A stretch of DNA of 6,187 nt, taken from contig JAUIAI010000181.1 of the NCBI GenBank assembly GCA_030425615.1, positions 1-6,187 of the forward strand, in the 5' to 3' direction. This document shows, piece after piece, positions 1 through 6,187 of this stretch. This DNA comes from Gammaproteobacteria bacterium (GTDB taxonomy: Bacteria > Pseudomonadota > Gammaproteobacteria > Burkholderiales > Burkholderiaceae_E). A program made the translations under genes and the position numbers. The notes beneath the pieces are model-generated. The model was not told the DNA's origin. It ran no database searches and saw only the letters and a program-made list of their open reading frames with translations. The number at the start of each line of letters is the position of its first letter. The first letter of the stretch is position 1.

Positions 1-1
1 A

Positions 2-208
2 CCCGATATCAACCGGATCACCCACGATGCGGTGGTGGCGGCAGGAGGGTCCATCTCGGCCGAACACGGGCTCGGCCTCCTGCGCCGTGACGAAGCCGCG
101 CGCTACAAATCGGCAGTCGAGATGCGGATGATGCGAGCCATCAAGGACACGCTCGATCCCGCTCATCGCATGAATCCGAACAAGGTGCTGCGGCTGCAGC
201 AGGACTGA
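2..208 (+). CDS. FAD-linked oxidase, C-terminal fragment (GlcD / D-2-hydroxyacid dehydrogenase type)
   Basis: Only the last 68 residues are in the window; the gene begins upstream of base 1 and ends at TGA 206-208. The visible part contains GGSISAEHGLG at fragment residues 15-25, the signature of the C-terminal domain of FAD-linked oxidases such as GlcD, D-lactate dehydrogenase and D-2-hydroxyglutarate dehydrogenase. Near the end is LDPAHRMNPNKVL (51-63), matching the family's usual C-terminal 'LDP...NPGKVL' ending. Family members oxidise a D-2-hydroxyacid to the 2-oxoacid and pass electrons from FAD to a quinone, cytochrome or flavoprotein partner. The His in the AEHG motif belongs to the active-site region in characterised members. 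The substrate cannot be read from this fragment because the FAD-binding half is missing. The neighbouring downstream gene is convergent and gives no functional hint. The family call is firm; the exact enzyme is unknown. Confidence 0.9.
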   Translation, partial: PDINRITHDAVVAAGGSISAEHGLGLLRRDEAARYKSAVEMRMMRAIKDTLDPAHRMNPNKVLRLQQD

Positions 209-210
209 GC

Positions 211-252
211 GCGCCCGGCTCCGGCGGTCTCCCGCCGGACGCTCCCGGGCGC
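211..252. terminator. Nested GC-rich hairpin between convergent genes, candidate bidirectional terminator
   Basis: The sequence has an 8-bp outer stem, GCGCCCGG (211-218) with CCGGGCGC (245-252). Inside it is a 7-bp inner stem, CCGGCGG (221-227) with CCGCCGG (232-238), closed by a TCTC loop. Both stems are perfect; short unpaired CT (219-220) and ACGCTC (239-244) separate them. The hairpin starts 2 bases after the stop codon of the oxidase on + and 11 bases beyond the stop of the EAL gene on -, so it fits a shared terminator for both transcripts. Neither strand has a T-run after the stem. It is therefore not a canonical intrinsic terminator and may instead act as a 3'-end stabilising structure or a Rho-assisted stop. 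Confidence 0.6.
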
Positions 253-263
253 TGCCTCGCGGA

Positions 264-2567
264 TCAGGTCGAATCGGAAGCCAGCAGGTCCGCGCGGACC
301 CCGGCACTGGCGCAACGCGCGGTCCGCTGCTCGCGCAGGGCCTCGCGCTTCGCGGTACAGAACGATTTGAGCTGGGCCACCGGCATCGGCTTGGCGATCG
401 CGTAGCCCTGCAGGTAGTCCACCCCGATCGCACGCATCTGTTCGCCCAGCGCCTCGCTCTCGACGAACTCGGCGACGGTACTGGCGCCGATCGCATGCGC
501 CATCCGCACGACGGACTCGACGATCTCGCGATCGAGGGCATCCTCCTGATACCGGCGCACGAACGAGCCGTCGATCTTGAGGATGTCGGGGCCGAGCCGG
601 CGGATGTACTCGAAGGTCGCCTGGCCGGTACCGAAATCGTCCACCGCGACGCGGATCCCGGCGGCGGCGATCGCGCGAACGTTCTCGAGCGCGGCCTCCA
701 GATCGGCGATCGTGTCCGATTCCGTGATCTCGATGGCGATCTGCTTCGGTGCCACCCGGCTGCGGTCCATGAGCCCGAACAGGAAATCGCAGAAACCGGG
801 GTCGCAGATCGTGGGACCGGTCACATTGATGGCGCACAGCTCGGTGGCGTCCAGGAGCTCCAGGTCGTCGTCGAGGTAGCGGATCGTGCGCGAGATCACC
901 TGCCGATCGAGTTCGATTTGCATGCCCGCCTTCGAGATGGCGCCGAGGAACCCGTTCGGCGCGATCAGTTCGCCGTTCTCGTCCGCCATTCTCGCGAGGA
1001 TCTCGAAGTGCAGTCCGGAGTCCGGATCCATGTCGGCCGGCGCGATCGGTTGGGCGAACAGACGCAGACGGTCTCGCTCGAGCAGCCCCCGCACGTTCTC
1101 CACCCAGGCGAGCTCGCGACGGTACTCGCGGACACGGTCGTTGTTGAGGGTCAGCCGGTAGAAACGGCTGCTCAGGGTCACGGCCTTCTGTTGCGCGAGC
1201 GAGAGCGATGCCAGCAGCGCCTCGGGTTCGTGACTGCCGGCGGGCGCGTCGACCACCCCGATGGAGTAGCGCAGCGGCATGACCTGGTTGGCGATCGTGA
1301 AGCGCCGGCGGTCGAAGCCGGACTGCAGGGTCTCGATGAGCGTCTCGTCGGACGTGGAGCGCTCGAACAGGAGTACGAAACGACCCGAGCCGATATGCGC
1401 CAGCATCAGCAGACGCGAATCGAAGATCGTCTGCAGGCGTCTGCCGATCTCGCTCTCGGCCTGCATGGTGGCCTGGCGGCCGGCCAGATCCGCCCACTTG
1501 TCGAGCCCGGCGATCGCCACCTCCGCCAGCTGGAGCCCCTGGGCCGCGGACAGCCGCCGCACCTTCTGGCTCAGCAGCCGCGCCGTCAGTGCCCGCAGGT
1601 TCGGCAGTCCGCTCAGCTCGCTCGAGAACGCCTTGCGCCGCAGACGCTTCTGCTGCTGGAGGCGCTCCTCGATCAGCGAGTTCAGCATGTGCAGCAAGGC
1701 GGCGCCCGTCAGCATGAGCAGCGAGAGCTCGGCCAGATCGTTGAAGCGCTCCACGGCCGGCATGAACGGGTCCGTGCGCACGCGCACCGCCGCGATCGCG
1801 ATGAACGCGGCCATCAGTACCGTGGATGCCATGCGGCGGGACTGGGACAGCGCGGACAGCGCCGCCGTGGCGAAGACGGGGATGGCCAGAACCCTCGCGA
1901 TGCCGTCATGGCCTGCCTCGTGGGCCAGGAGGGCCATTCCGAAAAAGGCCAGGATCGCCGCGTAGGGGGTGAGCGCGCCCGGCGAGAAGACCTTCAGTCC
2001 CTCCTGCATGCCGGAGGCGGGACAGAAACCGGAGCCGTCGTTGGGCATCCAGGTCATGATGCCGCGCACGAACACGATGCCGCTCACCGCCTCGATGACC
2101 CAGATCGAGGCGAACGAGAGCGGTCCGAGCATCGGGATGAAGCCCTCGAGCGGGGAAGCCGCGCAGATGAAGGCCGCGGAGATCGGAGCCTGCACCAGTG
2201 CGATGGCCAGGAACATCTGCGAGGTCTGCACCAGATGCGACTGCGCGCGGCGGAAGCGCCGCATCCGCTCGATGACCTGATGGCAGACCACGGGCGCGAC
2301 CAGGACGGCAAGAACACTGCCGAGCATGAAGGAGGACGAGACGCCGAGCAACGAGAGCATGGCCGTCAGCCCCACCACCCCGGGCAGGAGGACCGAGTAG
2401 CCGCGGGTCAGGATGCCGACGAGCATCACCGCCGTGGGCAACCAGAGCAGACCGATGAGAGCACCGTCGGGCGTGACGGTACGCGACACCAGGCACGCAA
2501 GGGCGGTGGCCACCGCGAACATGAAAACCGGGCGGCGATTAGCTGGCGTTGCGACGAGCGAGTTCAC
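264..2567 (-). CDS. Membrane-bound c-di-GMP phosphodiesterase: MASE1-like region, degenerate GGDEF, intact EAL
   Basis: This 767-residue protein probably hydrolyses cyclic di-GMP to pGpG at the inner membrane. Residues about 15-297 form eight to ten hydrophobic segments; the LLWLPTAVMLVGILTRGYS stretch (40-58) resembles the MASE1 sensor domain. A charged, possibly coiled linker (about 297-315) leads to a GGDEF domain beginning near SELSGLPNLRAL (316-327). There the active-site loop reads GSGRF (393-397) instead of GGDEF, so cyclase activity is unlikely. The EAL domain (about 490-735) keeps the metal and catalytic residues: E522 and R526 in FEILARM, N581, E613 and E616 in EITES, D643-D644, K664, E700 and Q720. 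Loop 6 reads DDFGTGQAT rather than DDFGTGYSS. A hydrophilic tail (735-767) follows. The start is GTG, with an in-frame stop shortly upstream and no clear ribosome binding site; ATG at codon 16 (2522) is the alternative. The input signal is unknown. Confidence 0.9.
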   Translation of the reverse strand: MNSLVATPANRRPVFMFAVATALACLVSRTVTPDGALIGLLWLPTAVMLVGILTRGYSVLLPGVVGLTAMLSLLGVSSSFMLGSVLAVLVAPVVCHQVIERMRRFRRAQSHLVQTSQMFLAIALVQAPISAAFICAASPLEGFIPMLGPLSFASIWVIEAVSGIVFVRGIMTWMPNDGSGFCPASGMQEGLKVFSPGALTPYAAILAFFGMALLAHEAGHDGIARVLAIPVFATAALSALSQSRRMASTVLMAAFIAIAAVRVRTDPFMPAVERFNDLAELSLLMLTGAALLHMLNSLIEERLQQQKRLRRKAFSSELSGLPNLRALTARLLSQKVRRLSAAQGLQLAEVAIAGLDKWADLAGRQATMQAESEIGRRLQTIFDSRLLMLAHIGSGRFVLLFERSTSDETLIETLQSGFDRRRFTIANQVMPLRYSIGVVDAPAGSHEPEALLASLSLAQQKAVTLSSRFYRLTLNNDRVREYRRELAWVENVRGLLERDRLRLFAQPIAPADMDPDSGLHFEILARMADENGELIAPNGFLGAISKAGMQIELDRQVISRTIRYLDDDLELLDATELCAINVTGPTICDPGFCDFLFGLMDRSRVAPKQIAIEITESDTIADLEAALENVRAIAAAGIRVAVDDFGTGQATFEYIRRLGPDILKIDGSFVRRYQEDALDREIVESVVRMAHAIGASTVAEFVESEALGEQMRAIGVDYLQGYAIAKPMPVAQLKSFCTAKREALREQRTARCASAGVRADLLASDST

Positions 2568-2691
2568 GCCGTGATTATCGATTCGTGCTCAACGGGCTAA
2601 ATGCCAAATAAGGCGCGCGGCGGCCCACGATTTCGTCTTGCCCGGACCAGCGGCCGCCCGCCGGGAACGAACGGCAGCCGGGCGCTCCGAT

Positions 2692-3339
2692 TCAGCGGCG
2701 GGCGGTGGTGATGGCACGAACGGGGTCGTAACGCCAGCGTTTCATCGCGCGAAAGACCTTGTCCGGATAGGTGGCCCGACCGAGCGAGCCGTTGTAGCGC
2801 CCGAGCGCCCTGAACAGATCGCCCCGCTCGATGTCCAGATAGTGACGCAGGATCGTGCAGCCGTAGCGCAGGTTGGCGCGCAGATCGAACAGCCGGGACT
2901 CGTCGCCGTCTCCGATCAGCCGGGTCCAGAACGGCATGACCTGCATGTAGCCGCGTGCACCGGCCCGCGAGACCGCGTAGCGACGGAAATTGCTCTCCAC
3001 CTGGATCACGGCCAGGACGAGCTGGGGATCGAGCCCCGCGCGCTGCGCCTCGTAGCGCAGCGTCTTGAGGAAAGCGATGCGCTGGTGGTGGTCCGGCTTC
3101 CATTTCCTGGGCAGCCGCGCCGACATCCGGGAGAGCCAGTCGACCTTGTGTGCGACGGAGTCGAAGACGGGCTCGGGAACTTCCCGCGAGTGACCGCTGA
3201 TGGCGGCGGACAGGGCCGTCTGGAGCGACGCCGCGAGCGGCTCGTACTGCTGCTCGCCGGCTCGCACCGCGGACGCGAACAGGCAGGCCGCGAACAGGGC
3301 GCCCGCGAGCCGCCCACCGGATGAGAAGGGAACCACCAT
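2692..3339 (-). CDS. Secreted lytic transglycosylase (SLT domain)
   Basis: This 215-residue protein is likely a periplasmic lytic transglycosylase, cleaving the MurNAc-GlcNAc bond of peptidoglycan with formation of 1,6-anhydroMurNAc. A signal peptide covers about residues 1-27: a basic residue, hydrophobic core LAGALFAACLFASAV, and probable cleavage after AVRA. No lipobox Cys sits at the cleavage site. The SLT domain spans about 95-205. Catalytic Glu is E115 in VIQVESNF. The next motif is SRAGARGYMQVMP (124-136), with Tyr where Leu is usual. NLRYGCTILRHYLD (156-169) and LGRYNGS (179-185) complete the fold. The N-terminal part (about 28-90) matches no domain I recognise. It lies on the same strand as proS, 112 bases downstream, an arrangement I recall from betaproteobacteria. 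The ATG start gives a clean signal peptide, though no strong Shine-Dalgarno precedes it. Confidence 0.9.
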   Translation of the reverse strand: MVVPFSSGGRLAGALFAACLFASAVRAGEQQYEPLAASLQTALSAAISGHSREVPEPVFDSVAHKVDWLSRMSARLPRKWKPDHHQRIAFLKTLRYEAQRAGLDPQLVLAVIQVESNFRRYAVSRAGARGYMQVMPFWTRLIGDGDESRLFDLRANLRYGCTILRHYLDIERGDLFRALGRYNGSLGRATYPDKVFRAMKRWRYDPVRAITTARR

Positions 3340-3451
3340 ACGGGGCCGAGGGTAGGCCCGGACGGAGGCGATCGATCAGATCCGGTCCGACCGACGGTCT
3401 AGTTCACGGGATCGGCGTGGGGCCGGCGCAACGCCCGGGCCGTCACCGCCG

Positions 3452-5224
3452 TCAGCGGCCCAGCATCTCCAGCACGGCCGCTGCGGCCGAGTCAGGTGCC
3501 ACCTTCTCGACGGCCTGCAGGTCGCGCCGGGCCACGATCTCGATCTCGCCGGCCTTCAGCCCGCGATCGCCGATCGTGACGCGCACCGGCACGCCGATCA
3601 GTTCCCAGTCCGCGAACATGACGCCGGGTCGCTCCGGGCGGTCGTCGAGGACCACGTCGAGCCCGGCTGCCCGCAACTGGTCGTAGAGCCGGGTCGCCTG
3701 TTCCGCAACCGCCGGCGACTTGGCCATGCCCAGCGGGCAGATCACGACCTCGAAAGGCGCGAAAGACCGAGGCCACACGATGCCGCGCTCGTCGTGGTTC
3801 TGCTCGATGGCGGCGCCCATCAGACGGGTCACCCCGATGCCGTAGCAGCCCATCTCGAAGGGCTTGCCCTTGCCGTCCTCGTCGATGAACTGCGCGTTCA
3901 TGGCCGCCGAGTATTTCGTCCCCAGGTAGAAGACGTGGCCGACCTCGATGCCCCGCTGGATCGCAAGCGCGCCCTTGCCGTCCGGCGACGGATCCCCGGC
4001 GCGGACGTTGCGGATGTCTGCCTCGATGATGGGCGTGTCATGACCCGCATCCTGCGCGGGCACGGGCTCGGGCAGGTCACGACCCCAGTTGACCCCGGTG
4101 AGGTGGGCGTCGATCTCGTTGGCGCCACAGACGAAATCGGCCATCCGGGCCACGGTGCGATCGACCACCACGCGCACCGGCTTGACCGTGTTCACCGGGC
4201 CGATGTAGCCGGGCGGGGTGCCGAAGTGCTCGACAATCTCGTCCTCCGTGGCGAATCGGAACCCGGACAGGCCCGGAACCTTCCCGGCCTTGACCTCGTT
4301 GAGGTCGTGGTCACCCCGCACGATCAACAGCCAGACCTCGGCCGCGCCGCCCGTTTCGGGGTCCGGATCGACGGCCAGCACGAGCGATTTCACGGTGCGC
4401 TCGAGCGGCAACCCCAGGAAGCGGGCGACGTCCTCGCAGCGCGCCTGGCCCGGTGTGGGAGTGACCGCCATCGGTTGCGAGGCGGGCCCGCGTGCCTCGA
4501 GCAGGGGCAAGGCCTCGGCCAGTTCGACGTTGGCCGCGTAATCCGATTCCGGGCAGTAGGCGATCTGGTCTTCGCCGGTCTCCGCGATCACCTGGAATTC
4601 GTGCGACGCCGAGCCGCCGATGGCTCCCGTATCGGCCGCCACCGCGCGGAACTCGAGGCCGAGACGCTCGAAGATCCTGACATACGCGTCGAACATGACC
4701 TGATAGCTGGCCATGGCCGCCTGCGGATCCCGGTCGAACGAATACGCGTCCTTCATCGTGAACTCGCGGCCGCGCATGATGCCGAAGCGCGGCCGGCGCT
4801 CGTCGCGGAACTTCGTCTGGATGTGATAGAAGTTGCGGGGCAGCTGCTTGTAACTGCGCAGGTCCTGCCGGGCGATGTCGGTGATCACCTCCTCCGAGGT
4901 GGGCTGCACGATGAAGTCGCGGTCGTGGCGGTCGCGCACCCTGAGCAGCTCGGGGCCGTACTGCAGCCAGCGGCCCGATTCCTGCCAGAGTTCGGCGGGC
5001 TGGATCACCGGCATCAGCAACTCGACGGCTCCTGCACGGTTCATCTCCTCGCGCACGATGGTCTCGATGCGCCGGATGACCCGCAGCCCCAGGGGCATAT
5101 AGGTATAGATGCCGCCGGCAAGCCGTTTGATGAGCCCGGCGCGCGCCATCAGCCGGTGGCTGACGACCTCCGCGTCCGAGGGCGCTTCCTTCAGGGTGTT
5201 GAGGTGGAATTGACTGGCCTTCAT
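3452..5224 (-). CDS. proS: Prolyl-tRNA synthetase, bacterial type with INS editing domain
   Basis: This 590-residue class II aminoacyl-tRNA synthetase charges tRNA-Pro with proline in the cytoplasm. It aligns by eye with E. coli ProS from the first residues (MKASQFHLNTLKEAPSDAEV). Visible elements are motif 1 around 58-76 (REEMNRAGAVELLMPVIQP), the TXE loop T109-S-E111, and motif 2 at 136-155 (QTKFRDERRPRFGIMRGREF). An INS editing domain lies roughly at 225-405 and clears mischarged Ala-tRNA-Pro; it retains Lys at 279, the position important for editing in E. coli. Motif 3 is GCYGIGVTR (459-467), and the anticodon-binding domain runs from about 490 to the end. I chose ATG 5224 because family homology begins there. 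The reading frame is open to ATG 5293, but the 23 extra residues look non-coding and would run across the divergent promoter region into the start of rppH. No strong ribosome binding site is visible. Confidence 0.97.
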   Translation of the reverse strand: MKASQFHLNTLKEAPSDAEVVSHRLMARAGLIKRLAGGIYTYMPLGLRVIRRIETIVREEMNRAGAVELLMPVIQPAELWQESGRWLQYGPELLRVRDRHDRDFIVQPTSEEVITDIARQDLRSYKQLPRNFYHIQTKFRDERRPRFGIMRGREFTMKDAYSFDRDPQAAMASYQVMFDAYVRIFERLGLEFRAVAADTGAIGGSASHEFQVIAETGEDQIAYCPESDYAANVELAEALPLLEARGPASQPMAVTPTPGQARCEDVARFLGLPLERTVKSLVLAVDPDPETGGAAEVWLLIVRGDHDLNEVKAGKVPGLSGFRFATEDEIVEHFGTPPGYIGPVNTVKPVRVVVDRTVARMADFVCGANEIDAHLTGVNWGRDLPEPVPAQDAGHDTPIIEADIRNVRAGDPSPDGKGALAIQRGIEVGHVFYLGTKYSAAMNAQFIDEDGKGKPFEMGCYGIGVTRLMGAAIEQNHDERGIVWPRSFAPFEVVICPLGMAKSPAVAEQATRLYDQLRAAGLDVVLDDRPERPGVMFADWELIGVPVRVTIGDRGLKAGEIEIVARRDLQAVEKVAPDSAAAAVLEMLGR

Positions 5225-5252
5225 GACGCGGGTATTCGGGCTGCACTCTCGA

Positions 5253-5258
5253 TATAAT
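5253..5258 (+). promoter_or_regulatory. Candidate -10 box for rppH in the divergent proS/rppH region
   Basis: A perfect TATAAT hexamer lies 33 bases upstream of the rppH ATG, inside the 67-base gap between two divergent genes. The gap is AT-rich at its centre compared with the surrounding GC-rich coding sequence. At a 16-18 base spacing the -35 position (around 5229-5236) has no good match to TTGACA, so this would be a -10-driven or activated sigma-70 promoter. The opposite strand reads ATTATA here and could contribute to a proS promoter, but I see no matching -35 for that. Confidence 0.4.
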
Positions 5259-5291
5259 TCGCAACAGTTTAAGTGATTCGGGGTCAATGCC

Positions 5292-5837
5292 ATGCTCGAC
5301 AGAGACGGCTATCGGCCCAACGTCGGCATCATCCTCGCCAACCAGAGGAACGAGGTCTTCTGGGGCAAGCGGATCCGCGAGCACGCCTGGCAGTTCCCCC
5401 AGGGCGGCATCAAGCGCGGCGAGTCGCCCGAGCAGGCGATGTACCGTGAGCTCCACGAGGAGGTCGGACTGCGGGAGCCGCACGTGGCCATCATCGGCCG
5501 CACGCGCAACTGGCTTCGCTACGAGGTGCCCGAGCGCTGGGTCAGACGCGAGTGGCGTGGCCATTACAAGGGTCAGAAGCAGATCTGGTTCCTGCTGCGT
5601 CTGGTCGGCCGCGATTCGGACATCGACCTCCGGGCCTCCGGTCACCCGGAGTTCGATGCCTGGCGGTGGAACGATTTCTGGGTGCCGCTGGACTCGGTCA
5701 TCGAATTCAAGCGAGACGTCTACAAGCGTGCGCTAGGCGAGTTGTCGGGTCTGCTGTTTCCCGGCGACGGCGCCGGCAGACCGCGGCGCAGCCGCCGTCG
5801 CCCCGCGGGCGGCCAGGCCGAGCCGCAGCAGCCATGA
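5292..5837 (+). CDS. rppH: RNA pyrophosphohydrolase RppH (Nudix hydrolase)
   Basis: This 181-residue Nudix enzyme removes pyrophosphate from the 5' end of primary transcripts, opening them to 5'-end-dependent decay by RNase E. The N-terminus (MLDRDGYRPNVGI) closely follows E. coli RppH. The Nudix box GX5EX7REUXEEXGU spans G38-L60, with E44, R52, E53, E56, E57 and G59 all present. E120 in HPEFDAW corresponds to the fourth catalytic glutamate of the E. coli enzyme. Other family blocks present are WQFPQGG (33-39), TRNWLRYEVP (71-80), GQKQIWFLL (94-102) and IEFKRDVYKRAL (137-148). After about residue 157 comes a 25-residue Gly/Arg/Pro/Gln-rich tail (GDGAGRPRRSRRRPAGGQ), absent from the E. coli protein and probably disordered. 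The ATG at 5292 is fixed by homology; the preceding ribosome binding site is weak. The stop overlaps the next start. Confidence 0.97.
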   Translation: MLDRDGYRPNVGIILANQRNEVFWGKRIREHAWQFPQGGIKRGESPEQAMYRELHEEVGLREPHVAIIGRTRNWLRYEVPERWVRREWRGHYKGQKQIWFLLRLVGRDSDIDLRASGHPEFDAWRWNDFWVPLDSVIEFKRDVYKRALGELSGLLFPGDGAGRPRRSRRRPAGGQAEPQQP

Positions 5838-6187
5838 CCCGCCGCGTCCTGCATGCCGCGATCCTCGCGGCCGCGGTCTCGTTCGCGGCGGTGACCCCGG
5901 TGCTCGCCCAGTTCGGTGACGAGCAGAGCATCAGCGGGGACTCCACGGGCTCGCCCACGCCGAAGACCGACCGCCCGGCGGCCGTGTTCGTCCTGCCCGA
6001 CCCGATGCCCGCGCCACCGCCCTTCGATTCGATGGTGCCGTTCGAATCGGACGGGCACACGACGATGCGGTTCGCGATCGACCCGGCCTCCCTGCAGCTC
6101 GGTGAGCGTTCGGCACAGGTCACGATCGCGGCGCTCAGTGCATCGGGCGCCCTGAACGTCGGCTACTACGGGTTCGATTGCGAAGAC
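5834..6187 (+). CDS. CNP1-like family exported protein, 5' part
   Basis: The gene starts at ATG 5834, which shares ATGA with the rppH stop, and runs off the right edge after 118 codons. Residues 1-25 form a signal peptide: MTRR, a hydrophobic core (LHAAILAAAVSFAAV) and probable cleavage after PVLA. A low-complexity Pro/Asp/Ser stretch (about 28-65) leads into a domain start, with PFDSMVPF (63-70), MRFAIDPASLQLG (78-90) and GALNVGYYGFDC (105-116). This pattern, a short sheet-rich segment with 'F-x-D-x-x-S-L-x-x-G' and then 'NVxYxGxxC', matches my memory of CNP1-like proteins found beside rppH in betaproteobacteria. Their molecular function is not established, and I assign none. Location in the periplasm or outer envelope is inferred from the signal peptide. 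The overlap with rppH and lack of a separate ribosome binding site suggest translational coupling. Confidence 0.75.
   Translation, partial: MTRRVLHAAILAAAVSFAAVTPVLAQFGDEQSISGDSTGSPTPKTDRPAAVFVLPDPMPAPPPFDSMVPFESDGHTTMRFAIDPASLQLGERSAQVTIAALSASGALNVGYYGFDCED

Noticed and set aside
163..1497. 444-codon open frame on - overlapping the end of the EAL gene and the hairpin
   Set aside because: It is an Arg/Gly/Ala-rich out-of-frame translation of the EAL gene, whose true frame holds all the catalytic motifs.
495..2600. 701-codon open frame on + opposite the EAL gene
   Set aside because: Its translation is rich in His, Arg, Asp, Gly and Gln with no recognisable domain, as expected for the antisense frame of a GC-rich gene. 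The minus strand carries clear MASE1-like, GGDEF-like and EAL motifs.
2603..2614. GCCAAATAAGGC in the gap upstream of the EAL gene, looking like a small operator
   Set aside because: Only three bases at each end are self-complementary, too little to support an operator.
2656..2683. Possible hairpin (GCCC/GGGC plus GCCG/CGGC) just after the transglycosylase stop on -
   Set aside because: The stem is interrupted by a 4-base bulge, the loop is 8 bases and no T-run follows. In sequence this GC-rich such a structure is expected by chance.
3340..3451. Search for a promoter or terminator between proS and the transglycosylase
   Set aside because: I see no convincing stem with a T-run and no paired -35/-10 hexamers, so whether the two genes are co-transcribed is left open.
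3794..5257. 487-codon open frame on + opposite proS
   Set aside because: It is an antisense shadow with the same His/Asp/Gly/Arg-rich composition and no motifs; the minus strand is unmistakably ProRS.
4311..5645. 444-codon open frame on - spanning the proS 5' half and rppH
   Set aside because: It crosses two well-supported genes on opposite strands and shows no family motif.

Overview
The window looks like ordinary chromosome from a high-GC proteobacterium, most likely a betaproteobacterium. The evidence is the strong G/C preference at third codon positions, the E. coli-type ProRS and RppH, and the order lytic transglycosylase - proS / rppH - CNP1-like protein, which I recall from Burkholderiales and related groups. 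The lineage call is inference from gene content and synteny; no rRNA is present to test it.

Layout. Bases 2-208 (+) hold the last 68 codons of a GlcD/D-2-hydroxyacid dehydrogenase-type FAD-linked oxidase. A nested GC-rich hairpin (211-252) follows and lies between two convergent genes. Bases 264-2567 (-) encode a 767-residue membrane protein with a MASE1-like N-terminus, a degenerate GGDEF domain and an EAL domain that keeps its catalytic residues, so it is a probable c-di-GMP phosphodiesterase. Bases 2692-3339 (-) encode a small secreted lytic transglycosylase. Bases 3452-5224 (-) encode prolyl-tRNA synthetase. A 67-base divergent intergenic region with a TATAAT hexamer separates proS from rppH (5292-5837, +). 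rppH overlaps, by ATGA, the start of a CNP1-like exported protein that runs off the right edge (5834-6187).

How the genes fit together. proS (translation) and rppH (5'-end-dependent mRNA decay) are housekeeping genes transcribed in opposite directions. The CNP1-like gene is probably translationally coupled to rppH. The transglycosylase lies downstream of proS on the same strand, with a 112-base gap. The EAL protein has a 124-base upstream gap and is probably its own transcription unit.

There is no gene-free stretch longer than about 125 bases. I found no tRNA, rRNA, IS element, CRISPR array, attachment site or phage remnant. I do not see a previously undescribed system here; the findings are modest points about starts, motifs and hairpins.
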